A stretch of 64,000 nucleotides of DNA. Origin: Heterobilharzia americana (lineage: Eukaryota; Platyhelminthes; Trematoda; Strigeidida; Schistosomatidae). Shown piece after piece: positions 41,105 to 52,761 of the stretch. How positions within the stretch are numbered: the stretch's first letter is position 1; every line of letters begins with the position of its first letter. The stretch lies in assembly GCA_944470555.2 (NCBI GenBank), contig OX104134.1, positions 100,496,701 through 100,560,700 on the forward strand, read 5' to 3'. A model generated the notes under the pieces. That model had not been told where the DNA came from and made no database searches. It saw only the letters and a list, made by a program, of their open reading frames with translations. The position numbers and the translations under genes are program-made.

Positions 41105-41701
41105 TTGGTGCAGGGATGCATCGCTGCACGCCCAACATGCAATAAGACCGCAACACTAAATGTTGCAGAAGACGTAGAGCTTAATGGAAGCCCCACATCT
41201 TTTGCGAGACTAACTAGACTTCAGCCACCAAGTGGGTCATTGTCACTTCCCCCAGAAATCGAAAGCCTGAAGTCCTCCATAGAGGAACCAAGGGCAGAAA
41301 TAAGCAGACTGAAGGATGACGAACAGAATAATGCACCACAAGAAAGCATGTTAAGGGCGTTCAAGGTGTCACCCCAGCTGGATGAAATTAGAGCTCAGAT
41401 TAGCAACCTCTTGCCACTGAGCATCTTGACGCGTAGTGAATCCATTAATGAAGTTGACATCGAAACACTATCCAAGGTAGGTCACCTAGTAAACTTTATC
41501 ACCACTGAAGTAAGTAAGAGACTTGCACTTAAATTGAACGCATTAGTTTATGACGTCCCTGACACGACAAAGTTGAAGGCGATGCAAGAAATTTTGCTCA
41601 GAACAGCAAAAATGCATGATGTCCAAGCAAAGTGTTTCCGACTAAAAAGAGCCAGTAGGACCACTGCTGTCCGATACGCTTTCAATTTAAATCACAGATA
41701 G
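41105..41701 (+). pseudogene. CR1-like ORF1 remnant
   Basis: A 198-codon open stretch whose first half is coiled-coil-like (PPEIESLKSSIEEPRAEISR). Its second half, LALKLNALVYDVPDTTKLKA and HDVQAKCFRLKR, resembles the RNA-binding-type segment of LINE ORF1 proteins. Another fragment lies upstream (40718-40951) and Ser/Thr/Pro-rich pieces downstream (41785-42650). I infer ORF1 from position ahead of the endonuclease; no zinc knuckle seen. Confidence 0.5.
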
Positions 41702-43119
41702 AAGCGGAAGCATTCATCAAAGCAGAATCTATCTCAGCAAAAAACACTGTCTTCACAGGAATAAAGATAGTTCTTGATAAGACAGTGATGGAGAGGCGGG
41801 GATACAACTGTGCTCATAGACCTGACAGTCAAAAGGCTACAAAGCTGCAACATACTAAAGCAGTAGGTATCTCCCCCAATATACCTAAGCCTAGGACTTC
41901 TCCTCCCACAAACTCTATCAAGTCAAATATACGGAAAAGCATACCGACCAACGTGGGGACGGAAGACTGCGAAATGCATGATTTGACTCAACCACCTGAA
42001 ACTGTAGATCTAGACGTATCCATAGAAAGCCCCAAAGTGAAACCTGACACAGCACTAAAGTTGACAGAACTCTCGCTGAGGTCTACTGCAGGCCTAAAGT
42101 CTAATAATCATACCAGACTGGGTCCTAGGCCACTCGGTATGCAACAGATAAACCAATGCTCCCATGGAACCCAACACGTAGAGACGGACGCAGAAACATA
42201 TAATGATCCGAAGTGACCCCGTAATTCCTTCTGGAATTGACAGAAGTGCGGATAGTGGCTCTACCAAGGAGGTTCAATGCACTGAGCTGTCTCACTAGTA
42301 ACGAGAACAAAAATAGACGTCACAACAACCCAACTCTATCGTTTACTGATGAGAAAAGCCAACATCAAACCACCTATAATAGAATGTCAGCGGGGTACTT
42401 TGTGGGGAAAAACTTTGGTCGGCTGCACGACACTAGTTTACCAGGAGACGGCCCCCGATCCAACATAACGCCAGTTACGTCCGTTGTGAACTGTACCAGA
42501 AGACAGTCACTGTTAAGGAATACAACGCAGGACAGAAGTTTACATGGACCACAAAAACACGATGATTTTTTATCCAATGCAACCCTATCAGCTGCAGCTT
42601 TGGCCAAACAACTGATGGGGATGTTGAAACCCCTTACTGAAAACCGCTAATCTTAGCGCCCTCGGAACAACAGAACACAGTCAAACATGCACGCAAATCC
42701 TAGACACCAACCACCCAAGTGGTGTCGACAGATGCGAGAGCACAACGGGTCTGTTGAATCCTCCAAGTGGCATCACCAGCCCTACACACCCACCACGTAC
42801 AATAGTAAAACTACCTACCCTCTGTGTAACAGATACTAGAGACGACGCTTGTATGAGGTCAAACTCTGTTTATTTGGATACAATGTGCACACTGAACACA
42901 AGTGAAAACATTGCTCTGTTCTTTCCCGATAAAGGTGATACTATTTCAAGTCACTGTGTGGTCGATTTACCACTAGGATGTCTTAGTAACTCTACAGCTA
43001 CAAGTGAACGAGGTGTAGAGACGTTTTGTAACGCAACGACGTCAGACTATACTCAGTCAAGCGACAATGAGATACCTTTGGGCTCCTTTAGCTAACTAGA
43101 AAGCTTTACACACTATTAC

Positions 43120-43800
43120 TCCCCCTACTTGTACATCGTTCTCATAAACGCAAGGTCCGTCCCTAGCAAACTATCGGTATAAAGAGGAATAGCGCTCATA
43201 TAAAAGCCGCCCGTAATAATTATCACTCAGTCTTGGTGTCACGCAAGCATACCAGATGAAGAGATAAGTATTAACATGCATGCAAAATTCCGATGTGACT
43301 GGAGTAACAAGAAAGGAGGAGGTTGCCTGATGTACTTCCTGGACACTCACTGTATTCAGGTTGGAAAATATGGTTCTTGATAAAGTGACTGACTCTCTAT
43401 GGGTCACAGTACACTACCGCGATGCTACAGCACTGGTCGGGTGTGTTTACAGAGCACCTGGTACCTTTAACAATCATGAGATTCCACCGATTACGGCTCT
43501 GGAACATGCATCCACTCTCCCATATGATCATATGCGGTGACTTTAACCTACCTGAAATTAAGTGAGATTCACTTACTGGTCCGGCTAGGTGTGACAACTT
43601 TTTCCATATACTGTCTATTTTTGGATGGAAGCAAATTGTTACAACTCCTTCAAGGGGTGACAATGTATTGGACTTAATACTTTGCCATAACATAAATCCT
43701 ATTTTGACAAATATTGGCTCCAAGTTCCCAGGAAGTGATCACAATACGGTATTATGCGCACTGCCACTTCCTGCAACTAGCACTTCAATTGGTACTCCCA
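43120..43800 (+). pseudogene. CR1-like endonuclease remnant
   Basis: In shifting frames: LINARSVPSKLS, VIIITQSWCHASIPDEEI (catalytic Glu replaced in the ITETW-type motif), WVTVHYRDATALVGCVYRAP, RCDFNLPEI (GDFN decayed) and DNVLDLILCHN, then GSDHNTVLC (SDH conserved). The order matches apurinic-like endonucleases. Confidence 0.75.
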
Positions 43801-44392
43801 CTATACACCAAATAGTATGTAGAGACTACGGTAGAACCGATTGGCAGCAGATGTGTCCAATGATTAGGTGCATTGACTGGGGATCATTCTTCACCACTAC
43901 AGACCTCAAATTAACCACTGATATGTTTGCTACAGCCCTAAAACCTGTCTCTATACCATCGCTCCACTGAAAGGTTTCAAAAAATGCCACTAAACAATGA
44001 GCCATATATACCTCCCAAAGTTACGCAACTCTCAACAAGATACTACAGACATCACGACGTCGATGCTTTTCGGCTGATTCTTGATACTCTCAACCCTATC
44101 TCGCGCAACCATGATTTGCGTTTGAAGAATGAAGAGAGTCGTGCACTAGCTATCTCATCTGGAGTATATGCTCTCTCAGCACTACTTTAGAAGCGATCGA
44201 GCTGCACAAGACATAACCTTCCTCTTCCTATCCATGACACCAAAGCTTATAATGATCCAGTGGATATGTGTGAAATATTCAACGACTTATTTGCAGTTAG
44301 TTATCTGGAACCTACAAATTTTTTGTGTGACACTAGCGCGGTCTGCACTTCTAAAAGCTATTCTTCTCCTCAACTAGCGATAATAGATACGG

Positions 44393-45430
44393 TTGAATTC
44401 ATACTCTAATATTCACCAAGCCATTAGGACGCTAAAATGCTCGAGCAGCGCCGGCACAGACAGAATATCATCACATTTCTTTAAACTTGGCGGCCCTCAT
44501 ATTCCATTATTATTACTTAAAATATTTTCTCCCTCTTTGGAATCTTCCACATACCCTGATGTACGGAAAACATCATTTATTCTCCGTAGATATAGATCTG
44601 GTTCAAAAACACTAGCCGGCAACTACAGACCAATAAGTATTACGCCTGTAGTTTCTAGAATCATGGGGAAAGTTGTTAAAGAAAGCATTCTTCAGCACAT
44701 GCTTAGCGGCAACGTCATCACATCGAGTCAACATGGGTCCCTAAGATCGAAGCCTTGTATAACTTGCCATCTTGACCTCTTGAACTTCATAACCACTACG
44801 CGCTACCGATACCAATTAGTCCTTGTACCCTATCTAGACATTTCAAAGGCATTTGACACAGTCGATCACTTGCTGTTAATAGGTAAGTTGATGCCTATGG
44901 GAATTGACTATCCACTATTGGGATGGATTAAGTCTTTCCTCAGTAATCACACTCAAGTGGTGAAGGTAGATTCACACACTTCAAAACCTAGGCCAATCAC
45001 CTCTGGTGTTGTTCAAGGCAGTGTATTAGGTCCCTTTCTCTTTACTTTATACGTCAATGACATCTGCAGCTGCTTTACATACGGTAAACCATTCTTGTTT
45101 GCTGATGACCTAAAAGTTGCATACACATTCACCCGCGATAATTTATCCCACTTCCAGGCACTGATACAAAGGGAGCTCGATATAATATCCGCATGGTCTG
45201 CTGCTTGGAAACTTCAGTTCAATATAGGCAAATGTGGATGGATATGTCTTGGTGCTCCATCGGTGGATATCCAACTACATCCTCAGTCTACGAAACTTCC
45301 TATTCCTAAGAGGTTATTACTCTGTAAAACTTGCGCACGTCTACCATTAGAATACTGTCCATTTATACTGAGTGGCACCCACATAAAAGACAAACATAAA
45401 ATAGAGGGTCCAAAGGTATTTCACAGCTAG
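44393..45430 (+). CDS. CR1-like reverse transcriptase domain, 345 codons open
   Basis: Open RT domain: SSAGTDRISSHFF, GNYRPISITPVVSRIMGKVV, SSQHGSLRSKPCITCHLDLL, VPYLDISKAFDTVDH with the first catalytic Asp and TSGVVQGSVLGPFLFTLYVN. The active site is FADDLKVAY and the thumb-like NIGKCGW. The terminal motif RLPLEYCPFILSGTHIKD is present, although the usual following strand is disrupted. The element is probably inactive because its endonuclease and ORF1 are broken. Confidence 0.85.
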   Translation: MNSYSNIHQAIRTLKCSSSAGTDRISSHFFKLGGPHIPLLLLKIFSPSLESSTYPDVRKTSFILRRYRSGSKTLAGNYRPISITPVVSRIMGKVVKESILQHMLSGNVITSSQHGSLRSKPCITCHLDLLNFITTTRYRYQLVLVPYLDISKAFDTVDHLLLIGKLMPMGIDYPLLGWIKSFLSNHTQVVKVDSHTSKPRPITSGVVQGSVLGPFLFTLYVNDICSCFTYGKPFLFADDLKVAYTFTRDNLSHFQALIQRELDIISAWSAAWKLQFNIGKCGWICLGAPSVDIQLHPQSTKLPIPKRLLLCKTCARLPLEYCPFILSGTHIKDKHKIEGPKVFHS

Positions 45431-46149
45431 ATTATGAGGGCACGATTGCAAACAGGACTACAGCTCCAGATGCAGAACACTAAGTCTAGAAACACTCTGT
45501 ATCAGACGACTCAAAATTAACCCGACACATCTTTAATGTGCCGCATAAACACACGTTTACAGCCAGTGGCGAGTTTCAGTTCGAACACGACAGTTGTTAC
45601 GATCTGCGCAACCACGCCCATAGCGTCAAAATGAAGTCGCTTAAGTCCTGCCTGCGCGCAAACTTCTTTGCCGTCAAATTCTCCCAGTTGTAGAACAGAC
45701 TTCCAGCTAAAGTGAAGGCCTTCAAGTCAACCTCTGAATTTGGTTGGTTACTGGCTGACTTCTTATCATCTGGTGACCTTTCCGGCTTATTGAATACACC
45801 AACAGTCTCTTTGACGGCACTTCGTATACTCGGCCCTCTTAATGTATAATGAAGCGTTGAGGAGACTTAACCGTAAGTTACAACTCAAACTAACGGCACA
45901 TTCTGCCCCCCCAACGCGGTTATCAAAAACAGAAATCCTACACCACATGACAGCATGAAATTTATATTTTTAAATGCTCTAGAAAAAGGATATACAATGA
46001 AAGCCATATGAAGGGGAGTTAAGTAGGGAGAAAGAGGAACATAGAAAAAACACTCCTTGTTGAAATTCTTGCCTTCTCCGCCTGCTACTTTGTCTTTTTT
46101 CTCATTGTAGAAAAGTAATTCAGTTCTGAACGTTGGCTTTGTTGTCATT

Positions 46150-46750
46150 GAGAATTAATTACTCAAGAAACAGACCATGGCTGAAACTACCCTTCATGGA
46201 GGGTAACCAGCTTTACCATGTTCAGAATGCTTAGCTGCAACAAGCGGAAAAAAAAATGCTCACTGGACTACAACTTCATAATTATCAAAATCTAGGATCA
46301 ACTCATTATAAAAGTGACCAGCAAAGTCCAACACTTACCAACTGCAAGGCTGTCATGACTCGTGAAAACGAAGAACAAAATGTTCTGGGAGTCCATCTGG
46401 CGCATTCAAACAAGTCTATTGCGTCTGGGTGCTGGAGTTGGAGAAGAGAAGACACTCGGCTTTCAGTCATAATATTCATCGAGATTATGAATCTTTGTTG
46501 TGGAATGGTGTTAAAATGGATGAATTATACAGCCCCGGATTCTTCAATGAAGTACTATATGTAAACAATATATAAACTTTTCATCATTATCTCAAGCAAA
46601 AGTACAAACTGTTACAATGGAAGTATTAGCTTCAAGCTTTGTTTTTCTCCAGGTAATACCTGTGGTGTCTGGATACAGACCTGGATTTTTTGTTAATGCG
46701 AAGAAAATACTTCCACTTGTCTGACTTGTAAATTTTCTGCACACTTATTC
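46150..46750. other. Spacer without recognised feature
   Basis: No recognised gene or repeat. Confidence 0.4.
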
Positions 46751-47140
46751 TGTTGGGATATCCATCATATGAACATGCAGCACAAATATCTTATAGTGAC
46801 AACGGGTAAGGATTCAGATTACCTTCCATGAAGATGAATGTAATGTGTATATATAAACTTATTCATACCTGTTAAAGTGGTGTGTACCTGTATATTCAGG
46901 AATAAATATTATTGTTATTATAATCTCTGAGGCAGCCAAGTGGCTTTTCGCCGACACATAAGCTGAAGATAATTCCTGAGGATATCACGAGTTATCCCAC
47001 CACGGGCACAGAAAAGCCAAGTAACGCAATACTATTTGGCTTTTTATACTTAACAGAGAGTGCCCGGCTATTCCAAGCTGTCAACAAGTGAATGTTACGT
47101 GACCCCACATGCTGACATTCATTTAAGATCTAATTCTTAA
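46751..47140 (+). repeat. Possible 5' LTR of the BEL/Pao element
   Basis: Begins TGTTGGGATATCC, contains a TATA-like GTATATATAAACTTATT (about 46848) and a polyadenylation-type GGAATAAATATT (about 46901). It lies about 480 bases ahead of the gag start. No second LTR was found in the window, so the boundaries and identity are inferred. Confidence 0.3.
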
Positions 47141-47620
47141 TAAAGTAAGCACGAACTGAGTGTTGAATGTGTTTTGATTTGTTCTCATAATGTATCCGAA
47201 AACATCGACCACTCACTTTGCTTGACTTCATTCAATTTGCTTGTACAACCATATTTAACCACTTGTTTCGATTAGTGTTACAATTGTATTTCGTTTTTGG
47301 GTAGAAACTGCAGTAGCCGTTAGAGTTGAAGGTTTTTAACTCAGTTTTGTATCTATATTTTGTTGTAAGGAACAATTTTTGCAGGGCTCACTTACTGTTT
47401 GAATATACATTGGCTTTTTGGCAACCAATTGTTTTGGATTTGGTCGGTTCTCGCTTTGGGTTTTGGGAACTCCGAAACTTCGTATCTTCGTCACGTGCTA
47501 CTCAGCGGATTTCACGCAGCATAAGTTCTTCAGTTTTGGCTCTGCTCATTTGTCTGAAGATTTGGTTCGTTCCCATTTGGAAACAAGTTTCATTATTTGG
47601 AGGATTCTACCCCTTCCAAT

Positions 47621-48690
47621 ATGTCTTCGGATCGCGGAATTCGATCTGCCAAACGTGTTCATAATGCTGGATCTAAACACAGGAGAAAGACTCCACCTGT
47701 GGACAGCAATCTGAAATTTTCTAGTGATTTGTGTGATGATAAAGAAGATTAAGTGAGTGTGGATGGTATTAGTATGCCTAGTTCATGTAGTATGCCTAAT
47801 TCTATTAGTTATCAAGCACCTGAATCTTTGTCGAAAGAGAAAAGGTAAGAAAAGGAATCACGATCAAACGCTGAGTCGTCTAATGATGCAGTAGGAGTTG
47901 AGGATATGACAAACAGTCATTCTAGGTCTAAGAATGCTGTAAGGTTACCTGAGCCCCGTGATATGCAGTGTAACTTTGTGTCAGACTTGAGAAATTGTTT
48001 GGCGCCAATGGTAAACAATGTCTCTTTAACGGGGATAGAACTGATGCACTTTGATGGACAGCCAAATCAGTACCAGTTGTTTATGAGTCAGCTTAGAAAT
48101 ATGATAGAGGCTAAACTTACTGACAAAGTTCAGATGCTGTCCTATCTCTTACACCTTTGTAAAGGGGAGGCAAGGACAGCGATAGAGGCATGTAGTTCGC
48201 TAGCTGCTGACCTGGGATATGATAGAGCTAAGGAAATCCCTCGTGACTTATTTGGACAGGAGCAAATGGTTGCCCCATCACTTATTGATGACTTAGAAAT
48301 AGACAGCCAGTGAAGACTACTGTCGAGGCTTTGGATTGTTTCTCTGTGAAGCTTAGAAATGTACAAATAATAATGTCGCAGACCGGCTATGTCGCGGATT
48401 TGAATTCGCCGGTCAACTTGGAGGCTATTGTTGATCGGTTACCCATAGACTTTCAGGGTAGATGGGCTGACGAAGCAGACAGGATTCTCGGCACTGGGAG
48501 GGAACCCAAATTTGAGGACTTGGTCCGCTTCGTTGGGGAGAGAGCCAGAGTAGCTTGGTCGACATATGGATTGCTGGTGAAACGCAGTTTGGAAGACGGT
48601 CGGGTGAAGGATGTAGGACATCAAACTATCTCGGCTACTTAGTGATACCGCTGCTGCAAAGACTGTTAATGCAGATAATAAACAAAAGGG
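47621..48690 (+). pseudogene. BEL/Pao LTR-retrotransposon gag, broken
   Basis: Starts with ATG in MSSDRGIRSAKRVHNAGSK. In-frame TAA codons at 47750 and 47846 interrupt the N-terminal part. The conserved gag core follows: FDGQPNQYQLFMSQLRNMIE, QMLSYLLHLCKGEARTAIEA, GYDRAKEIPRDLFGQEQMVA. A one-base shift at about 48311 leads into FSVKLRNVQIIMSQTGY, NLEAIVDRLPIDFQGRWADE, and a second shift near 48610 to LLSDTAAAKTVNADN. This core is characteristic of Pao/BEL gag (Sinbad is the known schistosome example). Pol is missing: a CR1 fragment starts at about 48690. Confidence 0.85.
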
Positions 48691-49800
48691 GCTCCAGAAC
48701 GCTTTCTTGTACAGCTCCACTTGTGATGTATCTCGGAGTGGACACAGATGAATTGATTTCTGTAAGTTGGGTGCGATCACCGAGGAATGACTTTTGCCAG
48801 CTTAGCGAAGGATTGCTATTACCTAATGCATCTAACTTTTCGAATAGCATATTATGTGAAACTGTGTCAAATGCCTTCGATGCATCAAAGTACAGTAAAA
48901 GGACTATTCTGGGTGCCTCGTGACAACTGGTAATGGGGTTGAAGAAGTCTAAATGACACGTACTGCACGATCTGTTCTTCATAAAGGCGTGCTAAGACTT
49001 TCTTATAAAATCCTCTGCAAGTAGGTATCCAGACTTACTGTCTTTTACAACTTTGTCCATAATTCGCGATGGGACTGGGGCTATATTAATGGGTCTGCAG
49101 TTGCTGACACTAGCCTTGTCCCAGACTTGCAGTGTGGAATTACAAAGCTAGTCTTCCATTCGGTAGGATACGTCACATTTTCCACTGAGAGAGTGAACAA
49201 CTTAAGCAGAATTAAAGTAAGGTCCTGTCCACTATTTCTTGGGGCTACTGAATCGAAGCCGTCTATTCCCATTCCTTCTGTAGGTCATAGGCTTTTGATG
49301 GCTTCAGCTTTAGTTTCGCAAGTAAATTCCACAGTCACAAGATAGTCGCCAGAGAGAGGCATGCTACCGGTGGGAGTATGCATCGTCAGCTGGCTTCCCT
49401 CCGATTTCCTGCTTCTTGAACTGCTTCACAGTCAAGTCACCTGCCTACCAGTACCCTAAATGCCACCACATGTGAAACCCCGAGCACAACAAGTGGTCTC
49501 CGATTTCTGGTCCATCACAAATGCAGCGGAAAACTGGATAAACCTATCGGCAACACATCTGTAATGATGCTATGCAACAGATTTATCTGGTACTTTGTCT
49601 TGTATCAACCCGTCAAACAACTCAATTAACAGACAATGTATTTCCTCTACAATCCTGCATACTTCAAGGTGAAATTTACGAAGTTTTATCCATGCGTAAA
49701 ACTCACCACTGCTGAAGGATGATTCTCCCAGTCTCTAGCTACTTGCACCACAAAGAATATTTCCAGTACTGTCAATCTGAATTGCTGGTAAGTATAACAG
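48690..49800 (-). mobile_element. CR1-like RT fragment
   Basis: On the - strand: EFTCETKAEAIKSL, GMGIDGFDSVAPRNSGQDL, WKTSFVIPHCKSGTR, then KNRSCSTCHLDFF, LLLYFDASKAFDTVSHNML (first catalytic Asp) and SGAVQESVLEPLLFIICIN. It ends before the second catalytic motif, cut at the gag junction. Confidence 0.8.
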
Positions 49801-52261
49801 TCGGAGAGTGAGAAGTGTTTGAATCTAGATATTTGCCTGGATTAAGTGTCTGGATGAATACTTACTTATTCCTGAAATCATTGAGGTAAACTATTCTTGG
49901 TCAATAAAGCTACGAACATATGGATTATTGGTAAAATAGACGTTTATCTGACGAACTATCGGGTTTCATAGACGGGTCAACCATGTCGACTATTAACAAC
50001 GCAAACACCGAAAATTGCTTGGATCTCATGCCACTTTAGTGTGGAAAAAGAATTGTGGGTAGGAGTGATCTGAACTCAAAACAATGTGTATATGCTGTAA
50101 AGTGACATTTTCCTGCTCGTTTCATAACATTTAGACACTTGGCATCATGACAGAGCTTAATGTCCTCCCTCTGTACCATTCAAAACTGCTAGAACCCTTT
50201 ATGTTTCTCTGCAGTTATCAATTTGGTGATGCCTGCAAACCGGCTTCTCTCATATTAGATTCATAACCTGAGAATAAAACATTTATTATAAATAGCCTTT
50301 CTTTAGTTGCAGCCTCACCAGTCTGCGCTGCAAACCTAAGTTACCTTGAGACTTGGGGCAGTGCTTTGAGTGTCCGCAATCCCAGCGTAGTATCCTGACA
50401 TTCTACAATTGGCAAGAAGCTCAGATTCCCTTTAAGTTTCCTTCTGCTCAATACTTATTGCATCCAAAAGGGGTTTTTATGCAGAACGTTTGGTCGAAAA
50501 TACATACTCAATGTGAACATGTGTTTTGGGACGACAGCTTTGACTTTTCCAACAGAAAATTCGACTCTGGGCAAGAGTTTATGAAGCTGCCCCGAAGTAA
50601 ACTTCGAACGATTCGCACGTGCCTAAGGTTGCCCCAAAATTGTTGCCGGCTAGGCTGCTCTCTTAAAAATTCGTCTTCAATTTTAATTGAGTCAGCACTG
50701 AAAATGAATCATTTTTCCGCAACGAAAGATCAACTCAAAACAGCAGGCAGAGAAAAAAGAGGGAACTCCGGCAAGAAGTTTGTTTTCTGTGGGCACGTTT
50801 CTCTTTGCCCAACTTTCTTTGCTACGACGCCAATTGTATGTTCTTTGTCTGTCAGAAATTCCACAAAATAACTCACGTTTCTGCTCAGTTTGGAAGTTGC
50901 GTCTGTTCATTACGGTGGGTAGAAAGAAATGTGTGCGTTTGGTATGGACTTAGAGTATATGAGAACGTCTCCTCAGAGCAATGAACGAGAGGTCGTTGCG
51001 CATGTAGTAAAATTCTCATTAGATATTAAGAGTTCCTAATATCCATCTTTTCATCCAGTGAGATCCTCGTTCGTGCCAAAGAAAGTGCAAGTTACACAGG
51101 ATGGCCACCAAATAATCCTATAGAGCTACAGAATTTACAAATCAAGCCGGCAATCGCCGTTCGTGCCATCTATCATAGTCACAGAATTGGTGTTGAGAGT
51201 ATTAAAATGGGTGAAAATTGGCCCCTTGAATGACAAAAGCGGTGGATAGCTGAAGCACCCCACATTAAGTCGAACCTTAATGAATTCAGCAGAAAGGAAG
51301 GCCTAATTACCCAGTCAGCTTGGACAGTGCCTCCAAAAATCACGGCCCAAACGATGGTCATGACTGATATAGCCAGTAATTCCTCAAAATCAAGGTAAAA
51401 TAAGGTAAAGTGAAGTTGATTTTGATCTTCATATGTTGAAAAAATTTGTCGAGATGAAATTTCATGAACAAGTATGCATGCCACTCGGCACGTTATGGAG
51501 CTACGTTGCGTTGCTCGTTAATGATTTCCCAGCCAGTTAGCACAGGCATTTTGGCAATTTCATGTGCTGAGGCAAATATAAGGTTCCTCGAAGGTAACCA
51601 AACCATGTTCATACCTGCCCTTTCACTCACGCGCATCCAACAAGAGCAAGTTATTTTTTACGTTTGCTGAAATCACGTACGCAAACTTTCGAATTTATGT
51701 TATGGTGTATTCGCTCCAGCGGCTCAGCATTTATTTGTGTGGTGAACCCGATCAGCCCTTCACTGTTTGTCTAACACAGATGGAAATTCCAGGGTTTCTG
51801 GAACAATGAGAGTGATGGGATCAAACTTCTTGCTTCAAAACCAGCGAACTGATTTCTCTTTTAACTCAAAGGTTGAAACTCAGTATCCCCGTATTCCTAT
51901 GATATAACTAAGGTCATTATTTGGGTTCAAAGATGCCCTAACGGACAAACATCTTTATCTTTACCTATTATTCACTGATACTGGTGCCACCTGAGGCCTG
52001 AAAATGGCTGGTGTGGGTGTAGGGTAGAGCCTGTCTGTAGCGCAGGCCATTCAGCAGACGTCAACTGAGTTATGATAGCCTCATGTGGGCAAGATCTAGA
52101 AATTGCGCCCACCACCTTAGCAGGCTCAGATACCAACCACATACCTGTTATGACCACTTGACACCTAGGAGTTCTAGACAGAAGAAGAACGAAAACTCTT
52201 TTGTTTGACGGGAATTGGATATTCTTGGAATCGTGCAAAGAAAGATGCATGCACTAAGTGC
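49800..52261. other. 2.5 kb without secure annotation, up to the gap
   Basis: A 172-codon + strand open frame (50353-50871) has no motif I recognise and overlaps a - strand frame of similar quality. 51179-51484 on the - strand reads IVWAVIFGGTVQADWVI and is faintly reminiscent of a transposase, but not enough to call. No TDP-43 RRM motif (GFGFVRF-like) was seen here on the - strand. Confidence 0.35.
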
Positions 52262-52761
52262 NNNNNNNNNNNNNNNNNNNNNNNNNNNNNNNNNNNNNNN
52301 NNNNNNNNNNNNNNNNNNNNNNNNNNNNNNNNNNNNNNNNNNNNNNNNNNNNNNNNNNNNNNNNNNNNNNNNNNNNNNNNNNNNNNNNNNNNNNNNNNNN
52401 NNNNNNNNNNNNNNNNNNNNNNNNNNNNNNNNNNNNNNNNNNNNNNNNNNNNNNNNNNNNNNNNNNNNNNNNNNNNNNNNNNNNNNNNNNNNNNNNNNNN
52501 NNNNNNNNNNNNNNNNNNNNNNNNNNNNNNNNNNNNNNNNNNNNNNNNNNNNNNNNNNNNNNNNNNNNNNNNNNNNNNNNNNNNNNNNNNNNNNNNNNNN
52601 NNNNNNNNNNNNNNNNNNNNNNNNNNNNNNNNNNNNNNNNNNNNNNNNNNNNNNNNNNNNNNNNNNNNNNNNNNNNNNNNNNNNNNNNNNNNNNNNNNNN
52701 NNNNNNNNNNNNNNNNNNNNNNNNNNNNNNNNNNNNNNNNNNNNNNNNNNNNNNNNNNNNN
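52262..52761. other. Assembly gap, 500 N
   Basis: Exactly 500 N, so probably a placeholder of unknown true size. It truncates the 5' side of the CR1-like element that follows. Confidence 1.

Larger units (their letters stand above)
40630..45860 (+). mobile_element. CR1-like non-LTR retrotransposon, near full-length but decayed
   Basis: 5.2 kb on the + strand with ORF1 pieces (40718-42650), endonuclease (about 43120-43800), RT (44393-45430) and C-terminal tail (about 45560-45850, FFAVKFSQL, NRLPAKVKAFKS). Stops and shifts occur throughout. Longest recognisable CR1 copy in the window. It lies in the region between the convergent TTC14 and TDP-43 genes. Confidence 0.8.

Noticed and set aside
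47326..47714. Two overlapping 98-112-codon frames before gag
   Set aside because: They overlap the BEL leader and gag start in other frames, with no motif.
50353..50871. 172-codon open frame
   Set aside because: No recognisable motif, competing frame on the other strand and repeat-rich context. Not reported as a gene.
51179..51484. Possible mariner-type transposase on the - strand
   Set aside because: IVWAVIFGG is weakly similar to a transposase motif, but no DDE spacing or terminal repeats were seen.
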